The notes under the pieces: generated by a model
What the model was told of the DNA's origin: nothing
The model's database searches: none
What the model saw: the letters and a program-made list of their open reading frames with translations, nothing else
Source of the DNA: Lysobacteraceae bacterium
GTDB taxonomy: Bacteria; Pseudomonadota; Gammaproteobacteria; Xanthomonadales; Xanthomonadaceae
NCBI GenBank assembly: GCA_016789405.1
Contig: JAEUPQ010000017.1
Span: forward strand, 62,001-126,000
Direction: 5' to 3'
DNA: 64,000 nucleotides
In this document: positions 34,897-43,410 of the stretch, piece by piece
How positions within the stretch are numbered: the stretch's first letter is position 1
Layout: the number at the start of each line of letters is the position of its first letter
Made by a program: the position numbers and the translations under genes

Positions 34897-35553
34897 TCAG
34901 AAGCTGATCCACCAGCAGTCGAAGTGGCGCTGCAGCCGCAGGTCGGTGCGCGATGGCGTCGAGCCGTTGCGGAGCGTCTGCAGCACGCGAAGGCCATAGG
35001 GCGTGCGGCGGACGGGGCGAGGCGCGGGCGGCATGGCCGAGGTGTCCGTCCCGTCGGGCGCCGGCACGCCGGCGTCGCTGCGAGCCTGGGCCGTCGGGAC
35101 ATCCGTCGTGGTTGCAGGCGCGGCGGTCGGGGCCTCCGCTGCCGGCGCTGCGGCACGCAGCGGGGCGATGTCGACAAGTGGCCGTTCGACGATGGCCTGC
35201 AGGCGGTCGTAGATCTTCGTGCTGCTGGCGTCGTCGTGCCCGACCCAGTGATAGACCGTGCCGAGGCGGTTCACGTCGCGATTGTCGATCGCCGCCGAGA
35301 TTTCGTGGACCAGGTCCTGCAGCGTCCGCGCACAGGCCATGCGCCGTGTCGACAGGGTGGCGCCGGAGGGCGAGCGGATGCCGCGCGACTGCGCGCCGAT
35401 CTCCTCGCAGCGCCGGTCGGTGTAGATCGTGTCGCCGCTGGCACCCACGCAGCGGTTGAGTCCGGGCGTCTGCGCCGGCGCTGGCGAGGTGGGCAGGACG
35501 AGCGCGAGGGACAGCGCACACGCAGCGAGGGACAGGCGGAGGACGGCAGGCAT
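34897..35553 (-). CDS. Secreted DUF4124-like protein
   Basis: This 218-residue exported protein has a signal peptide (LAACALSLALVLPTSPAPAQ). A short domain follows, LNRCVGASGDTIYTDRRCEE, which fits DUF4124, a small Cys-paired beta fold common in envelope proteins of gammaproteobacteria. The middle is Ala/Pro/Thr-rich and probably flexible (residues ~130-180). The C-terminus is basic and ends in WWISF. The function is unknown. It lies 171 nt upstream of protease copy 2 on the same strand. Confidence 0.75.
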   Translation of the reverse strand: MPAVLRLSLAACALSLALVLPTSPAPAQTPGLNRCVGASGDTIYTDRRCEEIGAQSRGIRSPSGATLSTRRMACARTLQDLVHEISAAIDNRDVNRLGTVYHWVGHDDASSTKIYDRLQAIVERPLVDIAPLRAAAPAAEAPTAAPATTTDVPTAQARSDAGVPAPDGTDTSAMPPAPRPVRRTPYGLRVLQTLRNGSTPSRTDLRLQRHFDCWWISF

Positions 35554-35591
35554 GGCGCGAAGCTAACCCCGGCTGGATGAATGCAGGCGCG

Positions 35592-36002
35592 TCAGCCTGG
35601 CGCGAGCAGGGTGAACGGCCACCACGGCAGGTTGCGCAGCACCATGTAGCCGGGCAGCAGCACGAGCCAGAACTTGCCTGAGAGCAGGACGCGCATCAGC
35701 GGCTGCAGCGCTTCCGGGCGCCAGCCGCGGACATGGAGCAGCATCAGCGGTCCCGCGACCAGCATGAACACGCCAAGCGGATTCATGTGCAGCGCGCGCA
35801 GCAGGTCGCCGTGCGCGAGCGCGTGCAGTGCGCGGGTGATGCCGCAGCCCGCGCAATAGAGCTCCGTCACTGCGTAGAACACGCACACCGGCAGCGGGTT
35901 GCCGGGTGCGTTGGGGTCGACATGCCTGAACAGGACGGCTGCCGCCGCCGCCGCAAGGGCAGCGGCGACCAGCAGCCAGGTAGCGAACGTACGTTCCGTC
36001 AC
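35592..36002 (-). CDS. DUF2752 membrane protein
   Basis: This 136-residue inner-membrane protein has three to four helices. The signature VTELYCAGCGITRALHALAHGD is the DUF2752 hallmark (CxGCGxTRA followed by a helix and NPL). The biochemical role is unknown; family members often neighbour TM2- or CD225-type membrane genes, as here, where the CD225 gene ends 15 nt upstream. The pair is probably one operon. Confidence 0.88.
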   Translation of the reverse strand: MTERTFATWLLVAAALAAAAAAVLFRHVDPNAPGNPLPVCVFYAVTELYCAGCGITRALHALAHGDLLRALHMNPLGVFMLVAGPLMLLHVRGWRPEALQPLMRVLLSGKFWLVLLPGYMVLRNLPWWPFTLLAPG

Positions 36003-36017
36003 GACAGCAATGTCGGA

Positions 36018-36380
36018 TCAGTTGGTCTTCTGCTGGTCCAGGATCTTCTGCAGCATTTCCATCTGCTCCTGCTGGCCTTCCATGCCGCCCATCGCGAAGA
36101 ACGCAACCAGCCAGACGACGACGCCGAGCACGAACAGGCCCAGCGTGATGAGGTTCCACAACTTGGCCTGCTTCGATGCGCTCGCGGCGCCCTGTGCATC
36201 GCCCTTGTTCAGCGCGCCATTGACCTTGATCGAGAACACGAGGGCCACGATCGCGGTGCCCAGCGCGGGGATCGTGTAGCACAGGCAGCAGGTGGCGAAG
36301 GTGAGCACCAGGCTGATGATCGACCAGACGATGTAGTTCTGGGGGGCGGGTGCAGTGTCGGACGGGGGGAATGTGCTCAT
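36018..36380 (-). CDS. CD225/dispanin-family membrane protein
   Basis: This 120-residue protein has two membrane helices: YIVWSIISLVLTFATCCLCYTI, then the cytosolic loop VNGALNKGDAQGAASASKQAKLWN, then LITLGLFVLGVVVWLVAFFA. The loop pattern is typical of the CD225/dispanin family that includes interferon-induced transmembrane proteins. The C-terminus is a short Gln/Glu-rich helix. The bacterial function is unknown. The ATG at 36380 gives the normal size. It sits directly upstream of the DUF2752 gene. Confidence 0.88.
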   Translation of the reverse strand: MSTFPPSDTAPAPQNYIVWSIISLVLTFATCCLCYTIPALGTAIVALVFSIKVNGALNKGDAQGAASASKQAKLWNLITLGLFVLGVVVWLVAFFAMGGMEGQQEQMEMLQKILDQQKTN

Positions 36381-36512
36381 GTTCGTCGCCAGGAGAGGGA
36401 TGGGAAGGCAAGACGCCCGCAGGCGACCGTTCTGCCGGCATTGTGCCGAATCCGCGGCGTGGCGCAAACGCCGGCGGACGTTGTGCCGGCGGTGCGGAGG
36501 TGTTTCCGTGCC

Positions 36513-38432
36513 TCAGGCCGCGTCGCCGCGCAGTGCGCGCACGCGCGCTTCGAGGCCTGCAGCGCTGGCTTCGCGACCGGGCACGGCTTCGCCAGCCGCG
36601 ACCTCGATGTGCGCACGGAATCGGCGTGGCACGCGCATCCGCGCGAGACGTCCGTCACGCTTGCTCCACATGCTCGTCCACATGTTGCGCAGCGCCATCG
36701 GCACCACAGGCACCGGCCGACGCTCGAGGATCCGTTCCACGCCGCCCTTGAACGGCGCGATGTTGCCGTCCTTCGTCAGCGCGCCTTCGGGGAAGATGCA
36801 GACGATCTCTCCGTTGGCCAGCGCGGCATCCACCTCGTCGAAGGCGCGGCGCATGATCTCCGGGTCTTCCTTCGCGCCGGCGATGGGAATCGCCTTGCCG
36901 GTCCTGAAGATCCAGCGCATCACCGGGATGTTGAAGATCTTGTAGTACATGACGAAGCGCACCGGGCGCGGGATGCTGGCCGAGAGGATCAGCGCATCCA
37001 TGTAGGTGACGTGGTTGCACACGATCAGCGCCGGTCCTTCGTCGGGCACGTGCTTCTCGATGCCATGCAGTTCCAGCCGGTAGAGTGCGCGCACCAGCAC
37101 CCAGCTGAGGAAGCGCATCAGGAATTCCGGCACGATCGTGAAGATCCAGATCGCGACGAGGGTGTTGGCGATCGCCAGGCACAGGAACAGCTGCGGGATG
37201 CTCAGGCCCGGCATCGGGATGACGGTATCGCCGACCTTGAACTGGTCCATCTGCAGCGCGATGCCGGCGATGGCCGCCAGCACGATGAACATCGCGTTCT
37301 GGATGTTCACCGCCGAGATCACGCGAGAGATTTCCTGCTTCGGCGTGCGGCTCTGGATCAGCGCGAACAGTGGCACGATGAAGATGCCGGCGAACAGGCC
37401 GATGCCGGTGAAGTCGATCATGATCCGCAGGCTGCCCGGCGCGCGCACGAATTCGGCGAGGGTCAGGCCTGTCACGCTGGCCGCGTCGGGACGTGCGAAG
37501 TAGAGGTCGAGCAGGAAGGCGCTCATACCGAACACGCCAAGCGGCACCAGGCCGATCTCGACCGTGCGCGCCGACAGTTTCTCGCACAGCAGCGAGCCGA
37601 TGCCGGTGCCGATGGAGAACAGCGCCAGCGGAAGCAGGTACAGCGAGGGCGTACCGCCGAGGTTGACCTGTGCGTAGGTCAGCATCTGCGCGGTGAGCAT
37701 GGTGCCGAAGAACCAGAACCACGACACGCCGAGCATCGAGTTGCGCACCGCAAGCTGCTTCTTGGCCAGCGCCATCACCCGGCGCGATTCCGGGATCGGA
37801 TTGATGTTGACCTTCAGGTCCGGCATGCCGGCATCTACCGGCGGGATCAAGCGGCTGGCCAGGTTGCCGGCGATGGCCAGCGCCACGATCGCGGCTGCGG
37901 CGGTTTCCGGGCCATGGCTGCCAGCCAGTTCGAAGATCAGTCCGCCGGCGAACATGCCGATGAGGATGGAGATCGAGGTGCCCATCTCGACCAGGCCATT
38001 GCCGCCGGTCAGTTCCTCGGGTTTCAGCACCGAGGGCAGGATCGAATATTTCACCGGGCCGAACAGCGCCGACTGCAGGCCGGTGCCGAACAGGGCGACG
38101 AGCAGCAGCGGCATGTTCTGCATCAGGAAGCCCACGGCCGCCACCGACATGATGACGATTTCCATCGTCGTGGTGATGCGGATCAGGCGCGACTTCTCCA
38201 GCTTCTCGGCGATCTGGCCGGCCGTGGCGGAGAACAGGAAGAACGGGAGGATGAACAGCGCGGGCGCGAGGTTGGTGTACATCGATTGCTGGCTGGCCGA
38301 CAGCCCGATCGATGCGAGCAGGCCGATGATGGCCTGCCGGTAGACGTTATCGTTGAAGGCGCCCAGCGACTGCACCACGAAGAACGGCAGGAAGCGGCGT
38401 TGCCGCAGCAGTTCGAACTGGTTGTACGCCAT
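36513..38432 (-). CDS. MFS transporter fused to 1-acylglycerol-phosphate acyltransferase
   Basis: This 639-residue fusion has residues ~1-425 as a twelve-helix major facilitator of the LplT (lysophospholipid flippase) type, starting FELLRQRRFLPFFVVQSLGAFNDN. Residues ~440-639 form a PlsC-type acyltransferase with the HX4D motif in CNHVTYMDAL and the FPEGALT block. Known relatives (LplT-Aas fusions) import lysophospholipids and re-acylate them; here the acyl-ACP synthetase part of Aas is missing, so an acyl donor such as acyl-ACP must come from elsewhere. It is monocistronic on the minus strand. Confidence 0.9.
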   Translation of the reverse strand: MAYNQFELLRQRRFLPFFVVQSLGAFNDNVYRQAIIGLLASIGLSASQQSMYTNLAPALFILPFFLFSATAGQIAEKLEKSRLIRITTTMEIVIMSVAAVGFLMQNMPLLLVALFGTGLQSALFGPVKYSILPSVLKPEELTGGNGLVEMGTSISILIGMFAGGLIFELAGSHGPETAAAAIVALAIAGNLASRLIPPVDAGMPDLKVNINPIPESRRVMALAKKQLAVRNSMLGVSWFWFFGTMLTAQMLTYAQVNLGGTPSLYLLPLALFSIGTGIGSLLCEKLSARTVEIGLVPLGVFGMSAFLLDLYFARPDAASVTGLTLAEFVRAPGSLRIMIDFTGIGLFAGIFIVPLFALIQSRTPKQEISRVISAVNIQNAMFIVLAAIAGIALQMDQFKVGDTVIPMPGLSIPQLFLCLAIANTLVAIWIFTIVPEFLMRFLSWVLVRALYRLELHGIEKHVPDEGPALIVCNHVTYMDALILSASIPRPVRFVMYYKIFNIPVMRWIFRTGKAIPIAGAKEDPEIMRRAFDEVDAALANGEIVCIFPEGALTKDGNIAPFKGGVERILERRPVPVVPMALRNMWTSMWSKRDGRLARMRVPRRFRAHIEVAAGEAVPGREASAAGLEARVRALRGDAA

Positions 38433-38504
38433 GCGTGCCCCGCGGATTCCGTCGATCGCCGCAGCCTAGCAGACGCCGACGCGCGCCGTCAGAGGCCGAT
38501 GCGG

Positions 38505-40841
38505 TCAACAGGCAGGCACCGAATGGCCGGTGGCCGGGGGCATGAGGCTGCGCGTGCTGGCGAGCGCTTCGAGCAATGCGCTCAGGGGGACGCCGTGACG
38601 CTTGCATGACCAGAACAGCGGCGCCTGCAGCTTCACCTGCCGCCAGAGGCGCTCGTCGCGCTGGTCCGCGGGCAGGGTGTTGGTGCGACGCCGCCACAGC
38701 CGCAGCGCGCGCTCGCCACCGTCGTGGCGCGGTGCGGCACCCGTGGGGCGGTCGGGCAGGAATTCGACGAGGAAGACATGCGTGGCCGTCCTGGCGAGCG
38801 CATCGACGCGTCCGCGTCCGTCCATGCCCAGTGCGAGCAGGGTGTCTCGGTGACGGCAGGCCTGGCTCCGCGGGTCGAGCAGGCAATGGCTGTCGATGCG
38901 CGGATCGAGCTCCGCGGCCTCGATGAAGCCGCGCCGCAAGCCGTTGTCGTCTTCGTGCCAGCCTGCGAGCGGATGGATCGACTTGTGCACCGGCAATGCG
39001 CGACTGCTGCGCAGCAGTCGGCGTGGCTGGTCCGACAGGCGCTCCGGCGTATCCATGGCCGCGATGTCCACGCAGAGCGGCGGCAGTGCGATTTCGAAAC
39101 GTGCGGCGTCGCGGCGCAGCGTCGTCATCACCGCATCGCCGGTCGGGGGCGCGGCTTCGGGCGGGCGCGAGTCGCGCACCGCCAGCCCCTGCTGCAGCCA
39201 GGACGCGTACAGGGGCAGGGCGTCGCGGTGTTCGATCACCGTCAGCACGTCGAGCAGGTTGTCGGGGGGCTGGCCGAACGCCGCGCGCTCGCGGTTTGCG
39301 GCGCGAAGCCGGGCGAGTTCGGGCTCCGGCCACATCGCGGGCGTGCCGGTGGCCGCCGCAGGCATGGCCTCGCCTGCCTGCGGCGCCGTGCTGCGCAGGA
39401 CCACGAGCACGCAGGTCCGCGGATCCGGGTGGAGTGAGGCTGAGATCAGTGCGATGTGGATGCGCCCGTGTTTCGCGGCCAGCGTGATACCGCGCGATCG
39501 CGCGCCGGCATCCAGGTTGCAGGCGATCTCGTCGATCGCGACGCCAAGGTCGACCAGCCGCGTGCGTGCGGCGCGCACCAGCGCCGGTGTTTCGCACAGG
39601 ACGCGCATGCGCGGCGCGCGTGCTTCATCGATCGATGCGAATGCGCGGGTGCGATGTGCGAGTGCGCGCAAACCGATGCGCAGTTGTGCGGCATGGTCGC
39701 GGTGCAGCATGGGCCGGGCGCTGGGCTGCGAGGCCGCCGGCCGCGAACCGATCGCACGAAGCCGCAGGCGGGACGGAACGCATGACAGCGCCGGTAATTT
39801 GGCGACGCCATAGCGGATGGCTCGCGCATCACCGAAGTCGGCGACGCAGGCGCCATGATCCGTGTTCTCCGTGCAGGGTGGGGCGTCGGGATCGCGCCAG
39901 GTCACCCGCAGGCTGGCGGGTGTCCGCAATGGCACGGCGCCCTGGCCGGAGAAGGCCGGCGCCGGCAAGCCGTTGGAGAGACGCGGGCCTCGTCCTGCGA
40001 CCAGCGTTGCTGTCGTGCCGTCCGCATCGTCCGCCTGCACGCGGAGCGCATCGCCGGCGCAGGCCTGCATCATCAGCCAGAAGCGGTAGGGCGCACGCAG
40101 GGCCGGGGGCAGGAACAGTCGCGTGCGGCGCAGCACGCTGGCATCGCCGACGCAGCGCAGTCCTGCGACTGCCGGCGTGCCGAGCAGCGCGTCTTCCCAG
40201 TCCTGCTGGCGGCCCACGGGCACCAGTACCGCGAAGCGATCGCTGAAGCGCGCGTCCTCGCAGCCCGCCGCGCGCGAAGACATGTGGTTCGCCCATTGCC
40301 AGATCAGCAGTGCCTGCAGCACCCATCGCTGGCCTGCGCCGGGTGCGCAGCGCAGGGCCAGGCGCATGTCGCAGGTGCTTCGCTCGCGCGCGTCCGGAGC
40401 GGCGCCTGCGATGGCGTCCGGACAGGCGCCGGTCGCGCGCTGCACCAGCCGTTCCGGATCGCAGTCGCCGAAGATTTCGTGCGCGAGCACCACGTGCAGG
40501 ATGGCCTCGCGCTGCCCCGGGTGGAAGTTGTCCTCGCGCGTGCGCGTGATCGCGCTGGCGAACCACCACCGGAGCAGCGCAGCGCTGGTGGCGGTCAGGC
40601 GTCCCGCCAGCGTGGCCCGGGGATCGCCGTGTTCGAGCTCGGCCAGCAGTTGCTTCGCGCGATAGCCCAGCACGGCCTGCAACTGGGACGCATGCGGGTC
40701 CGTCAGGGGTGGGCAACGGGCTGGCGAGGCGGCGGATCGCATGGGCGGGCCGGCCGCCCGCGAGATCCGGCCGATGCCCCTTGCCGGGGTTCCGGCGCCT
40801 CGCCTGCCGCCCATGCCTCTGCGTCCTTGCCCGCTTGCCAT
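38505..40841 (-). CDS. Type III restriction/SF2 helicase-like protein with lost ATPase motifs
   Basis: This 778-residue protein starts at the ATG at 40841, after GGAGG with 7-nt spacing. Several blocks resemble type III restriction (Res) helicases: FHPGQREAILHVVLAHEIFG, WVLQALLIWQWANH, and PELARLRAANRERAAFG followed by NLLDVLTVIEH. However, where the family has a Walker A (GTGKT) directly before WVLQALLIWQ, this protein has GAGQR; no DExH box is visible, and the QxxGRGLR block before the NRERA region is absent. It therefore probably cannot hydrolyse ATP. The frame is open throughout, but in such GC-rich DNA that is weak evidence of function. It is divergent from two HTH regulators. The family assignment rests on recalled motifs. 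Confidence 0.55.
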   Translation of the reverse strand: MASGQGRRGMGGRRGAGTPARGIGRISRAAGPPMRSAASPARCPPLTDPHASQLQAVLGYRAKQLLAELEHGDPRATLAGRLTATSAALLRWWFASAITRTREDNFHPGQREAILHVVLAHEIFGDCDPERLVQRATGACPDAIAGAAPDARERSTCDMRLALRCAPGAGQRWVLQALLIWQWANHMSSRAAGCEDARFSDRFAVLVPVGRQQDWEDALLGTPAVAGLRCVGDASVLRRTRLFLPPALRAPYRFWLMMQACAGDALRVQADDADGTTATLVAGRGPRLSNGLPAPAFSGQGAVPLRTPASLRVTWRDPDAPPCTENTDHGACVADFGDARAIRYGVAKLPALSCVPSRLRLRAIGSRPAASQPSARPMLHRDHAAQLRIGLRALAHRTRAFASIDEARAPRMRVLCETPALVRAARTRLVDLGVAIDEIACNLDAGARSRGITLAAKHGRIHIALISASLHPDPRTCVLVVLRSTAPQAGEAMPAAATGTPAMWPEPELARLRAANRERAAFGQPPDNLLDVLTVIEHRDALPLYASWLQQGLAVRDSRPPEAAPPTGDAVMTTLRRDAARFEIALPPLCVDIAAMDTPERLSDQPRRLLRSSRALPVHKSIHPLAGWHEDDNGLRRGFIEAAELDPRIDSHCLLDPRSQACRHRDTLLALGMDGRGRVDALARTATHVFLVEFLPDRPTGAAPRHDGGERALRLWRRRTNTLPADQRDERLWRQVKLQAPLFWSCKRHGVPLSALLEALASTRSLMPPATGHSVPAC

Positions 40842-40946
40842 CGTTCGGCCTCCGTGCTCGATGTGGGCATGCAACGTAACAAAAAGTTTGATACGGTACA
40901 AATCACAATTTTCCACTGCCGGCGTGCACCGGCCTAACGTCAGGTG
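40842..40946. promoter_or_regulatory. AT-rich divergent promoter region
   Basis: An AT-rich core at about 40868-40916 (AACAAAAAGTTTGATACGG and onward) lies between the divergent restriction-like gene and the first HTH regulator. It stands out strongly from the GC-rich surroundings and must hold both promoters. The motif CCGGCCTAACGTC (40929-40941) ends 5 nt before the HTH start codon and recurs before the second HTH gene. Confidence 0.6.
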
Positions 40947-41342
40947 ATGAGGAATGAACAAGTCGCGTTCAGCGAACGGCTGCGCGCTGCCCTGCAACGG
41001 GCGGGCCTCGGGGAGAGTCCCGTCGAACTGGTGCGACTGCTGGCACGATTCGGCGGAGAGCCGGTCTCGCAGCAAGCCGTCTCCGGCTGGCTGAAGGGGC
41101 GCGCGATGCCAAGGCAGGCCAATCTCAAGGCGCTGGCGAAGATGCTGTCGATGGAGCCGCAGCAGCTCCAGTACGGCGACGACGCCAGGCGCGTGCGCGA
41201 AGGCAAGGGCGAGTGGCGGCTGGATCCGCGCGATCAGCTGGCGATCGAGGCGTTCCTGCAGTTGCCGACCGGGCAGCGCAAGCTGCTTCGCCATCTCATC
41301 GACGAATTCGTCAAGTCATCCCTGGCGGGGCGCAAGCCGTGA
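40947..41342 (+). CDS. HTH (Xre-type) regulator, copy 1
   Basis: This 131-residue protein has an N-terminal helix-turn-helix domain (FSERLRAALQRAGL, then VSQQAVSGWLKGRAMP, the recognition helix, then LKALAKMLSMEPQQL), as in Xre/CI-type regulators. The C-terminal ~45 residues form a conserved helical tail (DPRDQLAIEAFLQLPTGQRKLL). The ATG at 40947 is preferred; a GTG lies one codon earlier. It is about three-quarters identical to the gene at 41576. It probably represses or activates the divergent restriction-like gene and itself. Confidence 0.85.
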   Translation: MRNEQVAFSERLRAALQRAGLGESPVELVRLLARFGGEPVSQQAVSGWLKGRAMPRQANLKALAKMLSMEPQQLQYGDDARRVREGKGEWRLDPRDQLAIEAFLQLPTGQRKLLRHLIDEFVKSSLAGRKP

Positions 41343-41575
41343 CCTCGCCGGAGCTGCGAGGCTGACTTGACGCAAGGGTATGGAGGATTGCGCATGTCCT
41401 GCGGTGTCGCGCTGGGATTGTGGATATTCGATCACGACAGCGACCCTGAACCATCTGACAGGTTCTGAAACCTGCATGAATGTGCTTCCGGATTCTGTTG
41501 TCGCGAAACATAGATTGCCTGTGATCGACAACAGCGACTTTCACATCGGGCTTGGCGCCGGCCTAACGTCGCGCC
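41343..41575. promoter_or_regulatory. Region between the twin regulators with inverted repeats
   Basis: Two inverted repeats are visible: CAGGTT-CTGA-AACCTG (41459-41474) and TGTTGTCG / CGACAACA (41496-41503 and 41526-41533). Either may be an operator for the HTH proteins. The 13-nt motif CCGGCCTAACGTC recurs at 41558-41570, again 5 nt before the start codon. Confidence 0.5.
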
Positions 41576-41980
41576 ATGAAAACCGAACAAGATGCTTTCA
41601 GCGAACGACTGCGCGGGGCCCTGCGCCAGGCCGGCATGAGCGAAAGTCCTGCCGAACTGGTCAGGCTGCTGGCGCGCTTCGGCGGCGAACCGGTCTCCCA
41701 GCAGGCCGTGTCCGGCTGGCTCAACGGCCGCGCGATGCCGCGCCAGGCCAATCTCCGCGCACTGGCGCGGATGCTGTCGATCGAGCCGCAGCAACTGCAG
41801 TTCGGCGACGACAAGCGGGTGCGTGAAGCCCGCGGCGAGTGGAAGGTCAACCCGCACGACCAGCTCGCGATCGAAGCCTTCCTCAAGTTGCCTGCGGCGC
41901 AGCGCAAGCTCGTGCGCAACCTCATCGAGGAGCTCGCCCGCCACGTGGCGCCGGGCAAGACGGCGAAGAAGCCGCGCTGA
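41576..41980 (+). CDS. HTH (Xre-type) regulator, copy 2
   Basis: This 134-residue paralogue of the preceding gene shares the same HTH domain (FSERLRGALRQAGM, VSQQAVSGWLNGRAMP, LRALARMLSIEPQQL) and helical tail (HDQLAIEAFLKLPAAQRKLV), and ends in a lysine-rich tail. The near-identity of the recognition helix (one K/N change in this stretch) implies that both copies bind the same or very similar sites. The promoter-proximal 13-nt motif is also duplicated. A terminator follows at 41997-42022. Confidence 0.85.
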   Translation: MKTEQDAFSERLRGALRQAGMSESPAELVRLLARFGGEPVSQQAVSGWLNGRAMPRQANLRALARMLSIEPQQLQFGDDKRVREARGEWKVNPHDQLAIEAFLKLPAAQRKLVRNLIEELARHVAPGKTAKKPR

Positions 41981-41996
41981 GGTCCCTGGATGAAAG

Positions 41997-42022
41997 AAGG
42001 GCCGGCATCACTGCCGGCCCTT
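41997..42022 (+). terminator. Terminator after second HTH regulator
   Basis: AAGGGCCGGCA (41997-42007) pairs perfectly with TGCCGGCCCTT (42012-42022) around TCAC; GCGTTTCTT follows. It lies between this gene and the convergent purD and could act for both. Confidence 0.75.
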
Positions 42023-42075
42023 CGCGTTTCTTGCTGGCATCCCTGCGAAGGTCGGTCCTGCGGACCTTCTCGAGA

Positions 42076-43365
42076 TCAGCCACGCTCGCGTTCGATCGCC
42101 CGCCAGCCGATGTCGGAGCGATGGAATTCGCCGTCCCAGCCGATGTTCGCCAGTGCCGCGTAGGCCGTGCGTTGCGCGCCCTCGACGGACGCACCGAGCG
42201 CGCAGACGCAGAGCACGCGTCCGCCTGACGTCACGACATTGCCGTCGGCATCGAGGCTGGTGCCGGCATGGAAGACCTTTGCGCCCACCGGCACCGGGAC
42301 ATGCAGACCCTGGATGACGTCGCCGGTCTTGGGGCTGTCGGGGTAGTTGGCCGCGGCCATGACCACGCCGAGCGATGGCTTCGGGTTCCAGCGCGCGTCG
42401 GCCTCATGCAGGCGTCCTTCGATGGCGGCATCGACCAGGTCGAGCAGGTCCGACTCCAGGCGCAGCATCACCGGTTGCGTTTCAGGGTCGCCGAAGCGCA
42501 CGTTGAACTCGATCACTTTCGGCGCGCCGCTGGCATCGATCATCAGGCCGGCATAGAGGAAGCCGGTGAAGGGCACGCCATCCGCCGCCATGCCGCGCAC
42601 GGTCGGTTCGACGACTTCGCGCATCACGCGCGCATGCACCTCGGGCGTGACCACCGGCGCAGGCGAGTAGGCGCCCATGCCGCCGGTGTTCGGGCCGGTG
42701 TCGCCGTCGCCGACGCGCTTGTGGTCCTGAGACGTGGCCATCGGCAGCGCGGTGACGCCGTCGACCATCGAAATGAAGCTGGCCTCCTCGCCGTCGAGGA
42801 ATTCCTCGATCACCACGCGCGAGCCGGCGCTGCCGAAGGCATTGCCGTTGAGCATGTCGCGTACCGCGTTCTCGGCCTCTTCCAGCGTCATCGCGACGAT
42901 GACGCCCTTGCCGGCCGCCAGGCCGTCGGCCTTCACGACGATCGGTGCGCCCTTCTCGCGGATGTATGCGAGTGCTGCGTCGACATCGGTGTGCACCGCG
43001 TAGTACGCGGTCGGGATGCCATGGCGGGCCAGGAAGTCCTTCGCGAACGCCTTGCTGCCTTCCAGCTGCGCCGCAGCGGCGTTCGGTCCGAAGATGCGCA
43101 GCCCCTCCGCGCGGAAGCGATCGACCACGCCCGCGACCAGCGGGCCTTCCGGGCCGACCACGGTCGTTGTCACGCCCTCTGCGCGCACCAGTGCGACGAG
43201 GCCGTCGATATCGGTCGCCTTCAGGTCGACGTTGCGGCATTTGGCTTCGGTCGCGGTGCCGGCGTTGCCGGGGGCGACGAGGACTTCGCTGACGCGCTTC
43301 GACTGCGCGAGCTTCCAGGCGAGGGCGTGTTCGCGGCCGCCGGAGCCGATGACGAGGAGTTTCAT
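42076..43365 (-). CDS. purD: Phosphoribosylamine-glycine ligase
   Basis: This 429-residue ATP-grasp enzyme joins glycine to phosphoribosylamine in de novo purine synthesis. It opens with MKLLVIGSGGREHALAW and contains the ATP-grasp blocks IVVKADGLAAGKGVIVA, VIEEFLDGEEASF and the metal site VIEFNVRFGDPETQ. The length is normal. The ATG at 43365 is the conserved start; one four codons earlier is less likely. It follows the lipoprotein gene after 45 nt in an operon with purH. Confidence 0.96.
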   Translation of the reverse strand: MKLLVIGSGGREHALAWKLAQSKRVSEVLVAPGNAGTATEAKCRNVDLKATDIDGLVALVRAEGVTTTVVGPEGPLVAGVVDRFRAEGLRIFGPNAAAAQLEGSKAFAKDFLARHGIPTAYYAVHTDVDAALAYIREKGAPIVVKADGLAAGKGVIVAMTLEEAENAVRDMLNGNAFGSAGSRVVIEEFLDGEEASFISMVDGVTALPMATSQDHKRVGDGDTGPNTGGMGAYSPAPVVTPEVHARVMREVVEPTVRGMAADGVPFTGFLYAGLMIDASGAPKVIEFNVRFGDPETQPVMLRLESDLLDLVDAAIEGRLHEADARWNPKPSLGVVMAAANYPDSPKTGDVIQGLHVPVPVGAKVFHAGTSLDADGNVVTSGGRVLCVCALGASVEGAQRTAYAALANIGWDGEFHRSDIGWRAIERERG

Positions 43366-43410
43366 GTCTGGGTCCAATCCATCTTTGTGAGGGCAGGGGC
43401 GATGGCGTGA

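Noticed and set aside
35733..38609. Long plus-strand open frame antisense to the CD225, DUF2752 and MFS-acyltransferase genes
   Set aside because: It spans several unrelated minus-strand genes and encodes His/Asp/Arg-rich low-complexity sequence.
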